Below are positions 24,160 to 36,174 of a stretch of 64,000 nucleotides of DNA, piece after piece. Origin of the DNA: Begonia masoniana (lineage: Eukaryota > Streptophyta > Magnoliopsida > Cucurbitales > Begoniaceae). Where the stretch lies: contig CM039505.1 in the NCBI GenBank assembly GCA_022432975.1, forward strand, positions 49,311,897 through 49,375,896, in the 5' to 3' direction. The position numbers and the translations under genes are program-made. Within the stretch, counting starts at the first letter, position 1, and each line of letters starts with the position of its first letter. The notes beneath the pieces are model-generated. The model saw only the letters and a list, made by a program, of their open reading frames with translations. It was not told where the DNA came from and made no database searches.

Positions 24160-24290
24160 AGGACAAAATTCAAAAAATGGATCCAACTATCGATTAGATT
24201 CAAAAAATAGATCAAACTAATTTTTCGTCTAAAAAATGGCTCAAAGTATGGAAAATAGACAAAAAATAGATTTGCGGCAAATCGTTATTC
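24160..24290 (+). repeat. left terminal inverted repeat of the MULE
   Basis: It pairs with 36175-36303 on the opposite strand. The match continues to TTTGCGGCAAA, where the subterminal palindromic motifs start. Confidence 0.9.
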
Positions 24291-24670
24291 CCCATGGGGA
24301 GTTTTTTAAAGTAGAACGGTTTGTTGCGTGCGGAGAACGGCAAACCGTTCTCCACGGGGGCATTTCTAAAGGTGAAGATCCCCCGCGTGCACGTGCACCT
24401 CACGTGCTCGGGGGATCTTCACCTTAAAAAATGTCATCTCTTAAGAACGGTTTGTCGTTCTCCGCATGCGGCAAACAGTTCTCCTTTAGAAAACTCCCCG
24501 CGGGAGATCTTCACCCTCAGCAATGTCCCGCATGAGAATAGTTTGTCGTTCTACTCACACAGCAAACCGTTCTTTGTCAGACCCGTAATCAATTATTGGC
24601 TGATCACGGGTTGAACTGTAGGAGAACGACAAATCGTTCTAAGAGAACGGTTTGCCGTTCTCTAGGCCTA
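24290..24670 (+). repeat. subterminal palindromic array of the MULE
   Basis: At least six variants of the near-palindrome GAACGGTTTGCCGTTCTC occur (around 24316, 24340, 24445, 24470, 24540 and 24620-24660), with GGGGGATCTTCACC and its complement at 24375-24423. Related sites lie near the right end at 36030-36190. Repeated subterminal motifs of this kind are typical transposase-binding sites; that role is inferred. Confidence 0.75.
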
Positions 24671-26142
24671 TTTAAAGAACCTCTCCCTCCGTTCTCATAC
24701 CACCTCTAACTCCACTTTTCTTGATCTCTCTAAAGCTTCTCAACTATTATCTTACTTTCGAGAATTTTTAGGTATTAGAGACGAAGATGAATGATATTTC
24801 AATTAGAGCAAGTGATTTAGACGAGCCAACAAGCTTTGATGTCAATATCAATTGGCATGTGCACGCCCCTCCTGCATTTGGTGATCTTAGAGCATTCGAT
24901 CACGTAGGTGGGAACGAAGAAATAGCGGTGCATTCGACCTCCAGAACTCTAGACGAGGAGCTTTGAACACCGGTCGGGTCGGACGTTAATGAGTTGGAAA
25001 GCATACCGGTACGTGAAGAAATCTCAATGAGGTTTTTTTTGGAAACAATATAGTTATATAAAGGAAATTAAAGAGGAAATACTCGAATATTCTGTGTAAA
25101 ATGGTTATGACATCAAATTCCCCCAATGTGACAAGCGGCGACTGACGGCTAAATGCGCAGAGAGATGTGCATGGCGACTACATTCGTCGAAGATGAAAAC
25201 GAGGAAACCTTTCAAATAAAGGGTTTTATTGATTCTCACAGCTGTGCGAGGGTAGTTGAGAATCTAAATGCTTGAGCAAAATATCTTGCAAAGCATTATT
25301 TAGACAGGCTTAAAAGTCAACCTTCTTCCATCATTGAGACAGTCATGAAGGATTTCGCTGTCAACGCTACGCCTAGTATTGCCAAAAAAGTAAAAAGTAT
25401 AGCTCGAACACGTAACGAAGGCAGCGACGACTAATAGTACAAACAAGTCTGGTTGTACGCAGATGAAATAAATAGATCAAATTCGGGTAGCTCATTATAC
25501 GTATATGCTTACGAGGTGGACTCTAATTCGTGGGCATATTAAAGAATGTATATATGCATGGCTGCGTGCAAGACATGTTTACTGCAGCAATGTTACCTTA
25601 TTATCTGTTTGGCCGGTTGTCATCTGAAGGGTTCGTGTCCCGGACAATTACTCATAGTCGTCATTATTGATGACAACAATAGAATATATCTCGTTGCGGT
25701 TGCCAACGTCGAAAGAGAGTTCGAGGACACATGAGGGTGATTTTTGCAACACTTGAAGCGAGACCTCCATGGCGAGTGAGGCATATGGACATTTATTTCG
25801 GATAGACAAAAGGTATAATACATTTCTAATTGTTATTTTTACATTTCTATACATTTATATTTTTTTTTTTTCAAATTTCAGGGGTTAATAAATGTTGTGG
25901 AAAAGAAATTTAAAGATTCTGAACAACTCTTCTGCCTCCGGCATATGTACGCAAACTTCAAATCCCTGTTTCGGGGCAGAGCGTACAGAGATGAGATGTG
26001 GAGTGCGGCCAGGGCACCGACAGAGTATCATTTCAACCACGAAATGAGCAAATTATTTCAGCTTAACCCGGATGCCAACGCGTGGCTTCGAGAAGAAGAG
26101 CCTAAATATTGGGCTACTCATGTCTTCTCTTCGGTCCCAAAG

Positions 26143-27003
26143 TGTGATGTCTCGAATGGACACGTATGAGGAGGAACCACCCAGTGCTACGCGAATCCCG
26201 AGTGGGACTAGGGCCGGAGGGTGACGTGCTGGGTTAAAACGAAAGGTTGTCGTCACAATCTTACATCGCTTGGGGAAGTATGTGAAAATGAAACATATGT
26301 AAAGAGACCCTCTCAAGATAGTAAGACGCATTTTGGAGCACAATTGGCAACGGATCCCATAAGAACTCTGAAGTTAAAAGTGCTTCGGCGAGAGTAGTAC
26401 CAGGTTGGGTGACCGACTGAGAAGTACTCGCCAAACAAAGTCGTGAGGGGAGGATATTGGGTTACGGCCCAATCTCCAGAGCGGACAATATCTTGCTGGA
26501 AAAAGGGATCGTTACAAATGGTATCAGAGCCTGTACCCAAACGAAAATGTGACCAACGAGGACGTTGGGCCCTAGGGGGGTGATCGTGATGACTCAAATG
26601 GACACGTATGAGGAGGAACCACCCAATGCTCCGCGAATCCCTGAGTGGGACTTAGGCCGGAGGGTGACGTGTTGGGTTAAAACTCCGCAGATCCCGGGTT
26701 GGACTTGGGCTGGAAGGTTCGGTCATAGAAAGGGGGTCGTCACAATCCCACATCGCTTGGGGAAGTATGTGGAGATGAAACATATGTAAAAAGACCCTCC
26801 CAAGAGAGTAAGACGCGTTTTGGAGCACAATTGGCAACGGATTCCACAAGAACTCCGAAGTTAAAAGTGCTTCGGCGAGAGTAGTACCAGGTTGGGAGAC
26901 CGACTGGGAAGTCCTAGCCAAACAAAGCCGTGAGGGAAGGATATTGGGTTACGGCCTAATCCCTAGAATGGACAATATCTTGCTGGGAAAAGGGGTCATT
27001 ACA
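26143..27003 (+). mobile_element. Cassandra TRIM in the MULE transposase
   Basis: 5' LTR 26143-26516 (short, with an internal deletion), primer-binding site TGGTATCAGAGC just after it, purine tract GGGGGGTGAT, and 3' LTR 26585-27003. Flanks are CAAAG (26138-26142) and CCAAG (27004-27008), a TSD with one mismatch. Both LTRs carry the 5S-derived segment. Confidence 0.92.
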
Positions 27004-27383
27004 CCAAGTGCGAAATGAGTCTGAATAATTTGAGCGAGTCATTCAATACACTTCTACTGCCTGCGATGTAATACCCGGTTCTATCAAACCGTTTCTCTAT
27101 TCCTTTTAAACTAATGGCACAATTTATATGGCAATATTAAATGTAGGGTTAGTGGATGACTAGGCAAGGGCATAAGGGTAATTAGAAATTCAAAGGTGGA
27201 TAACGTATTTGAGGAAACTATTAATGAAGTAGCCGCCACTGTTTATTTCATTTCCTCTCCATTCTCAGCTCCTCAGCTTAGCAGAGCGCGATAGGAGACC
27301 CCCTTCGACTTCCTCCAGCGATTTCCTCCGAACTTGGTGATTTTTGCTTCTATTTCTTGTTACATTGTATCTATCGTTGGTAG

Positions 27384-28688
27384 TGTAGGATCGGTATTGT
27401 CTAAGAGGGGGTGAATTAGACTTTTTAATTTTAATTACGAGTCAACCTAATTTCTCTCATTGATTAAACTTATAGATTTAACACAAGTAATCAAATAATG
27501 TAAAGAGAGAGAGAGAGAAATTCGACACTAGTATTTTTACGTGGTTCGGCCAAACTGCCTACGTCCACGCTCCAAGGCTCCCCCTTGAAGATTCCTTACT
27601 TCTCCTCAACGAGAAATCCTGATCGAGCTTTCGGGCGTCGATCCAAAGCCTTTTACACAATACAGGATTGAACTTTACGGGCGTCAATCCACTGCCTTAT
27701 ACAAATTTTGAGTTTGTAAAGTTTTGCACAAAAAAACTACTCTCTCACAGGATCTGAATCACAAGTTCGAATAGAGAGAGGTAAACAAAGTATGATAATT
27801 TCGCTAGTGTAAGCTCAGAGATAAAATTCGCTAGTTAGGGCTTTTGGAATTCAATTTGCAAAAGTTGTTTCTTTGTGCTCTAACCTCGGCTTAAATACTC
27901 TGTCTTCAGAATCGGCTTGACTTCAATGCTCCTTGTCCAATAATAGAAACTTTATTACCGTTGGAGAGCTTTCGTACATTTTCAGGTAGCCGTTGCCGAT
28001 TGTAGTTGTAAGTCGTCGTCGCCATAAATGTTCTGAAGTTAAAGCTTGAAAACGACGTCACTGTAGTTTCGCGGTTTATTTGAATTCTAGCGGAAGACAA
28101 AGCTCATTTGTAGTCTTGAACCACCATCGGATGATGCAAATGAAAAACATTGAACCGGCATCGGATGAGAAAGCTTAGACATCTTCCGCCTTTGTCGTTT
28201 AGTGACCGGAAGAGGAATTACATTTACTCAGCCGCCTTTGTCGTTTAGTGACCGGAAGAGGAATTCCATTTTACTCATCCGCCTTTGTCGTTTAGTGATC
28301 GGAAGAGGAATTTCATTTACTCATCCGCCTTTGTCGTTTAGTGACCGGTAGAGGAATTCCATTTACTCATCCGCCTTGTCGTCTAGCGAGCAGTGGAGTA
28401 CTTCAGTTTACTCATCCGCCTTGTTGTTTAGCGAGCGGTGGAGTACTTCAGTTTACTCATCCGCCTTGTCGTTTAGCGGCCGGTGGACTTAGACATATTG
28501 TTTAGAAATATTTCAGCCCTGTACACTCAATCACACGCATTAGATACTAAAATACCCTTTTTAAGGGTATCTCCAACAGATTTAACTCAAATGCATTTCA
28601 TTATATTCAATTAATAAACATAATCAAATTACAATATTAAACAGACAAATACATCATCAAAAACAAATTTAGATCATTTAAGTCAACA
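27384..28688 (+). mobile_element. copia-type solo LTR nested in the 27067-30629 LTR
   Basis: It starts TGTAGGATCGG and ends AAGTCAACA, flanked by GGTAG at 27379-27383 and 28689-28693, an exact 5-bp TSD. The text TCTAAGAGGGGGTGAATTAG and ACGTGGTTCGGCC is common to LTRs of several plant copia families. No internal region is present. Confidence 0.85.
28180..28490 (+). repeat. about seven ~46-bp tandem units in the nested copia LTR
   Basis: Units have the form CCGCCTTTGTCGTTTAGTGA-CCGGAAGAGGAATT-CATTTACTCA. The last three have drifted to CCGCCTTGTCGTTTAGCGAG-CGGTGGAGTACTTCAG. Confidence 0.9.
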
Positions 28689-29091
28689 GGTAGGAGGGAT
28701 GATAAATGAGGTTTTGAGAAGGTGGTAAGCGAGTGGTGGTTTCGGTTTAAGTTGAAATCGGGAATGCACAATGACTAGAGTTCCCAAAACAGTTTTCCTT
28801 AGATTTCTAGTGGTTTAGAATGAAGATTAGAGGAAATTTAATGTATGCTCTGTCTATGGTTTTAGGTTTGAGTAATACCCGAAGTAGCTTGCAACCAAGT
28901 TTTTCCAGGAGACCAGGTAAGTAGAGTTTGCATGTGCCTTCGGGCCTACATCACAAAACAGTAGGATTTGTGTGTGCATGAATGAATGTTTCTTTTCAGT
29001 TGCCATGCATCATATTTTGAAAGAAAACGAAAATGAATTTACATGAAGTAGCATGGTGAGATGTGAACAGATTGTAACAGTATACTTTTAA

Positions 29092-29270
29092 GGGAATTAA
29101 TCCGCCCCTTAATCGAACATACGGATTCATACCCTGGGAAAATTGATCCACCTCCCATTGTATCAGGGATCAAATCAGCTGTTAAGGGAATTAATCCGCC
29201 CCTTAATTGAATATATGGATTCATACCCTGGGAAAACTGATCCACCTCCTATTGTATCAGGGATCATCAG
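29092..29270 (+). repeat. ~95-bp tandem duplication
   Basis: AAGGGAATTAATCCGCCCCT...GTATCAGGGATCA occurs twice, starting near 29090 and 29184, with a few differences. Confidence 0.9.
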
Positions 29271-29779
29271 ACCAGTGAACGAATGCAACATAACTGAGGA
29301 ATGAAAGTAGAAACTGCATATTTAGGATTTACATTTCAGTACACATTTCATTTCTTGCTTTACTTGCTTAGCATTAGGCTAATAGATGAGTTTTGTGATG
29401 TAGGTGAAGAGATTACTGCAGGTGAATTTCCCGTGTGCACAGATGAGTAGATGTGGTTGGAGGGGTACATTCATGCTCCGGTCTGGTAAACTGATGAGGC
29501 GGGTTAACTGGTGTCAGCAGTTGTGAAGATCTAGTTGATAATGATTCAATCTGAGTACATTGAGTTTTCATGACAGTAATGGTAGCAACCCTTTTTAATT
29601 AGTTTTGGAGATTTCCTGACATTAGTGTCCTGTTGGATTTTATAATATTGTTTTTACTGAATTTGAGCAATACAATGATTTAAACTGCCTCTGAATGGTT
29701 TTTGGTAAAATGCTTAAGTCCTTTTGATAGTCGGGACTTTCTTAATTTATAGTAAAGTCTACTGCCATGTTGTTTTGTC

Positions 29780-30350
29780 CATCGGTAGTAGTCGAGTAAG
29801 TTATCTATCGGATGATGTTTTGGTAAAAGTTATCGGTGGATGTGTGTAGAAGTTTATTGTTTTCTATCGAAGGAAGTTGTGTTGTTGTCTATCGGAAGAT
29901 GCCTTAAAATTCTATCAGAAGATGCCTTAAGAAAAGTCATCGGATGATGTAGGTTAATTCTATCGGAAGATGCCTTAAGAATAGTCATCGGATGATGTCT
30001 CAGTAAAGTCACCGGTACATGAGGTTTGTTCTATCGCAAGGTGCAGGTCAAAGTCCATCGGATGGTGTCTCGGTAAACTCATCGGCAGATGCGTGTTGAC
30101 GTCATCGGTAGATGTAGGAGGATTTTTGTCGTATAGTCATCGGAGGATGTAGAGTGTATTTTGTCGTTTGCGATCGGTTGATGTCTTTTGGCTGACGTCA
30201 TCGGTAGATGTAGGAGGATTTTTGTCGTATAGTCATCGGAGGATGTAGAGTGTATTTTGTCGTTTGCGATCGGTTGATGTCTTTTGGCTGACGTCATCAG
30301 TAGAAACCTTCTATCTTCTATTTCTGCTTCTTTCGTTGACTTTATCAATC
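29780..30350 (+). repeat. array of ATCGG-GATG motifs with a ~96-bp perfect duplication
   Basis: Many short variants of CATCGGATGATGT and TATCGGAAGATGCC line this region. At 30096-30290 a ~96-bp segment beginning GACGTCATCGGTAGATG is present twice in tandem with almost no differences. Confidence 0.85.
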
Positions 30351-31098
30351 GGCAGATGTGTTTGACTTCTGCGACTTCTATAATATTTCGCTGTTTAAAC
30401 TAGATTTTCAAATTGCCGATTGTTTCTTAACAATTCAACAACATTTCGTAGTTTTGTATAACTTCATTGTGGTTCAAATGATTTCCGCTGCAAATTTTTA
30501 AATGTTTTGAGTTTTTAGAAAAATGCCAAATTTTGACTGTCGAGTGAAGATTTAAATTAATAAAAAAAAAATTTAGTCATGTTCGAGCATTGAGTAGCGA
30601 ACCGGGTTCAGAAAATTTGGGGCGTTACATGCGAGGGACAAGCCGATCCTGGCCATGGTCAAGCTGATCCAAAAGTGCATGATGACTCGTATTAGAAAGA
30701 AATTTGAGAAGGGACATGCCTCTTGTGTCCCAAGATAAAAAAGAACCTTAGGAATCTAGATGTTGCAGCTCGGAATTGGAGTGTTGTGCATGGGGAAGGT
30801 GGACAATTTGAGGTCAGCAACGACTATGAACAATACGTGGTCGACATGAGTACTGTGTAAAACTGCACCAGATGGGAGCGTACTTGAATCTCGTGTGTCC
30901 ATGTCATTTCATGTATCCATTTTATGAGAGTGGCACAAAAATTACGTGCATTCATGCTATCACCGGATGACTTATCTTTAGATGTACTCATAGTTTATTC
31001 GACTCGTGAGTGGCAACCAAATGTTGTCGGTAGTGACAGATGTGAAGGAACTCATCACACCGAGAAAATATCGTCAACCTGGTAGGTCGAAGAAGACA

Positions 31099-33689
31099 TG
31101 TAACACCCGGTATTTTTGCCATGTAATAGTTTTCCCGGATCATTTAAACGAGATTAATATTATATTAATACAAAGGAATGTTTTGGTTGGATTGTTGGAA
31201 TAATTAGTAGAGAACTAAACTAATGTGTAACTAAACCAAAACACTAAGTTGAAATGCATGGAAGGGCAAATTGGAGAGAAATTAAGGTTGGTGGGAGATA
31301 ACCAATGGATGATTGTCAAGTGGCAATAACTTGCTGAGAAACCTACCTATTCTCCTTCCTTCTACGTGAACATTGATGTGCATTTTTCTTTCTCTGTATT
31401 CCTCTCCATATTCTCTCTTCCAGTCGACAAAACAACCATCGAAGCTACTTCGATCTCCTCGGTTCCTTTCTGTTTTTCCACTAAGGTAAACATCTGTTAT
31501 TGCTAACAAGCTTGGAAAAGTTTAATGTGAGTTTTACTGAAGTTGAGGGTTATGATATTTGGTAAAAACTCACTGTTTTTGGATGAAAACACACCGGTTT
31601 GTTTTCTAAGGGTTTGAATGAGTTTGGAACAGATTTTTACCAACTTATTAGTTAACATTTGCAGCTGTTTAATACCTCTTCATGCATACTACAGATCCGA
31701 TCATTTCAGGGACATTCGAGCATCTGACACCGCAGCAAACAGGTAAGTTCATATCCGTAGGTTGGCCCTTAAGGCCCTACATCATGGAGGTACTAGGTAT
31801 TTCTGTTATGTCGGGTTGTTTTGGGTATAAAGGTTATAGTCTATGTTTTGAAATGTCTGGCTTCGATTTACTTTCTGTTTTCTTATTTCTGCTGTCTGCC
31901 TGTTTAAGTTCAAGCACCGTTCATGCATACACGTTTTCTCTTAAGGACATGCAAATGTTTTCTGCACACTGTTTGAAACTAAACAAGATAAAATCTGACT
32001 GACTGTAATGAACCGGTTAAGTGCGAGACGAGGACTGGCACACTGTTCTGTACTGTTTACTGTTATGTGCCTGATAGTGCACCATGCCTGATAGTGTACT
32101 CACCGTATCGCCAGTTCCCCTATAAGCTCCACTTATACCATACTGCCACTGAAACGTAATATTCTGAACTGTCACTGTATTTTGAAAACCGCATGCATAG
32201 CATTTTGCATCACTGCATATCTATTATGTTCTTACTGAGTTTTAGACTCATAGGTGAACTCTCTGATGTAGGTACTGAACTTGATAATGAGGACTTTGTG
32301 CCTCAAGATAATGATCTGATGTAGCTGGTGGCTCGAGCTCTCGGGGTGGTTGCTGCAGCCAGACCTGTTCCTGATATGAGGTTTAAGTTTTTTTTTTTTC
32401 TGAAATGTTAATATCTGTAAAGTCTTCTAGAAGTCCATGTTTTGGTTATAAAATTCTTCTTTTGAAGAAATTCTGTAAGTATATGTCATGCCATGTACTG
32501 ATCTTCAGGTTTTAAAACAATGTATAGGTTTGATTTCTAAGTTTTTTGAAGCCACTGTATTTGACAGTTAAGATTATATTCAAAAATATTCTGGAGTTGT
32601 TTGGGATATTCGCTGATTAGTCTGTGCATGGATGAATTTCTGGTTTTGGGAATTTTCCATGTATTTTGTTTTCTTGAATCTGTCAATTTGAAAGTATGAC
32701 TTGCCTATCCTCGGATTTCGAAATACTGTATAGCTTCTGTGTTAAAGCTTTAAAACTGCTGTATTTGACAGTTGGACTCATGCCCTGAATACTCTGAAAT
32801 GTTTTAGAATATTCTCCTGTTTCAAGATTTGCATGGATGATCTCAAATTTTAGAGTTATCCATGTAGTCTGTTTTTCTCAAATCTGTCTGTTGAAATCTG
32901 TCATCTGCAAGTGTGTTTCAGAAATCTTAGTTTTGAATTGGGTTTTGAAGGTTTGAAACCTTTATGCCTTCTGTTCTGTTGCTCCCTGCCTGTATGTCTT
33001 TCTGTTAAAAGTTGTCAAGTTTTATCTCAAAAGCTGCATCTTCCGATCCCCTTAGGAATTTCCCTCTGCCGGTTACGTTGTTACCTGTATCTTCCGGTTG
33101 ACGTCATCCCTCTTCCGGCTGACGTCATCACATCCTGCCGATTCCGTTCATTGCCTGTTTCTTGCCGATGACATCATCACATCTTCCGATGACGTCATCA
33201 CAAATTCCGATTTCTCTCTGCTGTCTATATCTGCCGATGACGTCATCACATCTTCCGATGATGTCATCACACATTCCGATTTCCATCTGTTGCCTATATC
33301 TGCCGATGATGTCATCTGTTTTGTCTTATTCGACCTCTACTGCCCAGTTCAGTTCACATTCACCGCTGCCCGCTGCCCAATTGTTATATTGCCTTTGTTT
33401 ATTTACATCTGCCGCCGCCCTTAAAAATTTAATCTTTCGCCCAACAGTATTTTGTTTGTTTTAGTTAAGTCTTCCGCCAGCTTTATGCTTATTTTGCTTT
33501 CCACTCTAGAGAACTCTCTCTCCCTGAAAATGTTTTCTGTTATGCACTGTAGTTTTCCCTCTCCCTCTGTCAACGTTTTAAAGAGTTATGTTAAAAAAAA
33601 ATATATATAGTCACCGTTTTCCGTCCACTGTCCAGGAGTGATGGCTCCGATCTCGGACCCCGATCGGGTTCCGGTCTCGGGCCGTCACA
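31099..33689 (+). mobile_element. solo LTR, long TGTAAYACCC family, in the MULE
   Basis: It starts TGTAACACCCGG and ends GGGCCGTCACA, with AGACA on both sides (31094-31098 and 33690-33694). Family blocks: CAGGTAAGTTCATATCCG...GGCCCTACATCATGG (31740-31786) and CTTACTGAGTTTTAGACTCATAGGTGA...GATGTAGGTACTG (32231-32277). No coding region is present. Confidence 0.9.
33100..33315 (+). promoter_or_regulatory. array of TGACGTCATC-type sites in a solo LTR
   Basis: Exact TGACGTCATC occurs near 33103, 33119, 33189 and 33239, with one-base variants (TGACATCATC, TGATGTCATC) near 33172, 33259 and 33306. TGACGTCA is the palindrome bound by many plant bZIP factors of the TGA/CRE type. Its use as an LTR enhancer is inferred. 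Confidence 0.6.
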
Positions 33690-34841
33690 AGACAAGAGTG
33701 TGAAATGTTGACGAGCCGTTGAATTCAACAATAAGTAGGCAGAACTCGAAGATGACGTGCAATATATGTGGACAGAAGAAGCACAATAGTCTCATTTGTC
33801 CTTACTGAGGATCCACTTTAGGCGTTGCATCTCAAGACATGTTTATGAGTTTCAGTACATTTGAGGCGACGCAGGAATCTGCGATGAGCGGTCGACGCAG
33901 AAATAATTGACCGTTGTAATTTATGTTGTAATTGACCGTTATAATTATATACAAATCATGATTATTTATTTCTTTTGGTTTATTTGATACAAAAAATAAA
34001 CATAAAATTAAATTTAATAAATAATTTATTAAACACGTTAATTACTTTAATTAAATTAAATACATTACGTAATTTAATTAACCAATTTATTTAATTAGTT
34101 AATTTAACCTATTAACTAATTAAATAAGTAAATACATTAATGTGTTTAACCAAATTAATAAAACAAGTTCATTAATTTAATATGTTAAACATATTAATTA
34201 ATTTAATTATTTAAACTGCTTGTTAATTAATGGAAAAAAACTTGACAGAATTTCATTTGTTTTATGACTCTCCCACGGCTATCTTCAAACAATTCCTGCA
34301 TATTCATATCACAAATATATACCCAAAAGTCAGATTCAATACACAAATAAGATAAACTAAACTACAGAACAAAAATAAATTATACTAAACTGTCAAACAT
34401 ATACTAAATAACTAACAGTCAGATCCATCACATAGCTTAAACTATTAAATGTCAAACATAAGGAGTATATTAAAATAAATATACAACATAAACTAAACTA
34501 CGGTTAGGGTGGGGTATCGTCGCCCTCGCGGCTGTCGCCTGCACGCCAACGCTCGAAGGAGTCTTCAAACCGTATTTGAGACAATCTCATCAATTTCTGC
34601 CTTTTCTGGATGATGTCCCACCTCTAATCCCACCTGTCTTGCATCATGTTTAACCTCTGTCACATCTCGACAAGATTGTTATCTATCATGTCAAATCTCT
34701 GTTCCCACATACTAGCCTCGTGGGGGTACAATGGTGGCACGGTGGTATCCTCGGTGTAGGGGCTTCCTCGGTGGTGGGGGCAGGGGCATCCTCCATCGGA
34801 AGATCCCGAGATGTGGAGGCTCCGGGATGTCCCTTGGCCAT

Positions 34842-35773
34842 CTAAGACCCGTCAACTTCGATTAGGCTCATCTGAATCAAATGAGTCATGTCAAATACAT
34901 CGACAGATCTGTGTGCTCGCATCTGCTCTCCGGCAGGAGGCTGAATTTTAACTCGCTCGAGGATCTTCCAAATTAAGGTCCTGTACGACAAATTCTTGTT
35001 TTTGGTTCGACCGATCACTTCCACGTGACCTATGATCATATATCCCAGGTCAAACATCTGGCCGGTGTAAAGCTTCTCCATCATATAGAGATCCATCCAG
35101 CTGACGAGATCTCTATGTCCATCCCTCGGTAGGATGGTGTGACTGATCAGGTTATGAAAAACCCAAGCTTTGACATTCAAATCCTTCGATCTTGGCTTCA
35201 CGAACCCGGCAATTTCTGAATTGCAGTAGATTTGTCGAATGAATCATTGTCCCTCTTCTGTTCTGGCAAAGTCACACTGTTTGGAAGTGTGATAATATTA
35301 CTCGGCGTCGTCTAAGTCAAATCCGAGTAGTTTATTGACAATAGCTGAATTTACGACGATGTCTTTACCGAAAAAGTACGTCTTCAAGTAACCCGTCACC
35401 CCTGTACTACGCTTGTTCGCATAAAACAGGCGAACAACTCTGTCGCAGCTCTCGCCCCACATATTGTACACCCCCTGTGGAGGATGTTGTCAAATATTTC
35501 CAGAATGCCCAAACACTCTCAACCGCTAAAGTTGCCAGTCTTCCTGTAAAAGATTGAGCGGATTCATGTATCCTGCTCGTACTGCTCCTTAGCCGCCTGG
35601 GATCGAAACTCCATCGAAAAATAACCGGGAGGCAGTTGCGGTTCTTCATCTGGTGTCTGGTTTGATGGGCCATCTTGTAAATTTTTCCGATGAGCTTTTC
35701 GACTTGTAAACGTTCTAGGGGCATTTTTTGGAACTATGGATGTTTTTAGATTTTTTTTTTTTATTTTCGGCAA
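34842..35773 (-). pseudogene. second MULE gene, putative plant transposon protein domain
   Basis: Read on the minus strand from a Met at 35773 (acidic/basic leader with EFRSQAAKEQYE), the gene needs frame changes and crosses stops. Its conserved pieces resemble the plant-specific 'putative plant transposon protein' domain: RVVRLFYANKRSTGV (about 35400-35445), FFGKDIVVNSAIVNKLLGFD, then AWVFHNLISHTILPRDGHRD and FDLGYMIIGHV up to ILERVKIQPP near 34940. It runs convergently to the transposase, as the two genes of maize MuDR do. The domain name is from memory and moderate. The gene is decayed. Confidence 0.55.
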
Positions 35774-36174
35774 AATTGCAGCACGGATTTGAGGATTTTC
35801 AGCACGAAAAATCCAAATATGGTGAAATCTAGCGATTTTTTCGAATTTGGCTCGGTTTTGAGATTTTCTAAAAGAAAACAGCCGATTTTAGAAGATTTCG
35901 GCAAATGAGTGTCGGATTTGGTGATTTCGACGGCACAACGGTGAGATCTGGGGATTTGGCTGAGAGAAAAGTTGAATTTCGGATGAAAAATCGTCAAAAT
36001 GAGGGTTAGCCGATGTTATACTAATGCATAATGGTTTGTCGTGTGAGGGTGAACATCCCCCTTGTGCGTGATAACGGTTTGCAACGGCAAATCGTGTTAA
36101 CAATATTTATAAAACAGTTTGCTATGTGATGAACATGACAAATCGTTCTCCTTCAGAAAACTCATCGCGGGAGC

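Larger units (their letters stand above)
27067..30629 (+). mobile_element. solo LTR, long TGTAAYACCC family, in the MULE
   Basis: It starts TGTAATACCCGG and ends GGGGCGTTACA, flanked by TGCGA at 27062-27066 and 30630-30634. It carries the family blocks CCAGGTAAGTAGAG...GGGCCTACATCAC (28915-28955) and TTTTGTGATGTAGGTGA (29391-29407). A copia solo LTR is nested at 27384-28688. Its first 140 bases align with the element at 62502. Confidence 0.9.
24787..33912 (+). pseudogene. MuDR-type MULE transposase, decayed and split
   Basis: Remnants lie at 24787-26142, 27004-27066, 30630-31098 and 33690-33912. Removing the insertions at their TSDs leaves uninterrupted transposase text across each site. Recognisable parts: an N-terminal frame from ATG 24787 that ends early at a TGA (24964); a DDNNRIYLVAVANVE core (about 25660-25715); an intron 25813-25881 with GT-AG ends; then GLINVVE and LFCLRHMYANFKSLF, the conserved MULE signature; a SWIM-like C-X-C-H region (about 30880-30920); and a C-terminal CX2CX4HX4C zinc knuckle (CNICGQKKHNSLIC, about 33750-33795). 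Several stops and frame changes make it non-functional. Confidence 0.88.

Noticed and set aside
33098..33464. Overlapping plus-strand frames rich in Asp, Ser and Thr
   Set aside because: They are read-through of the TGACGTCATC array.
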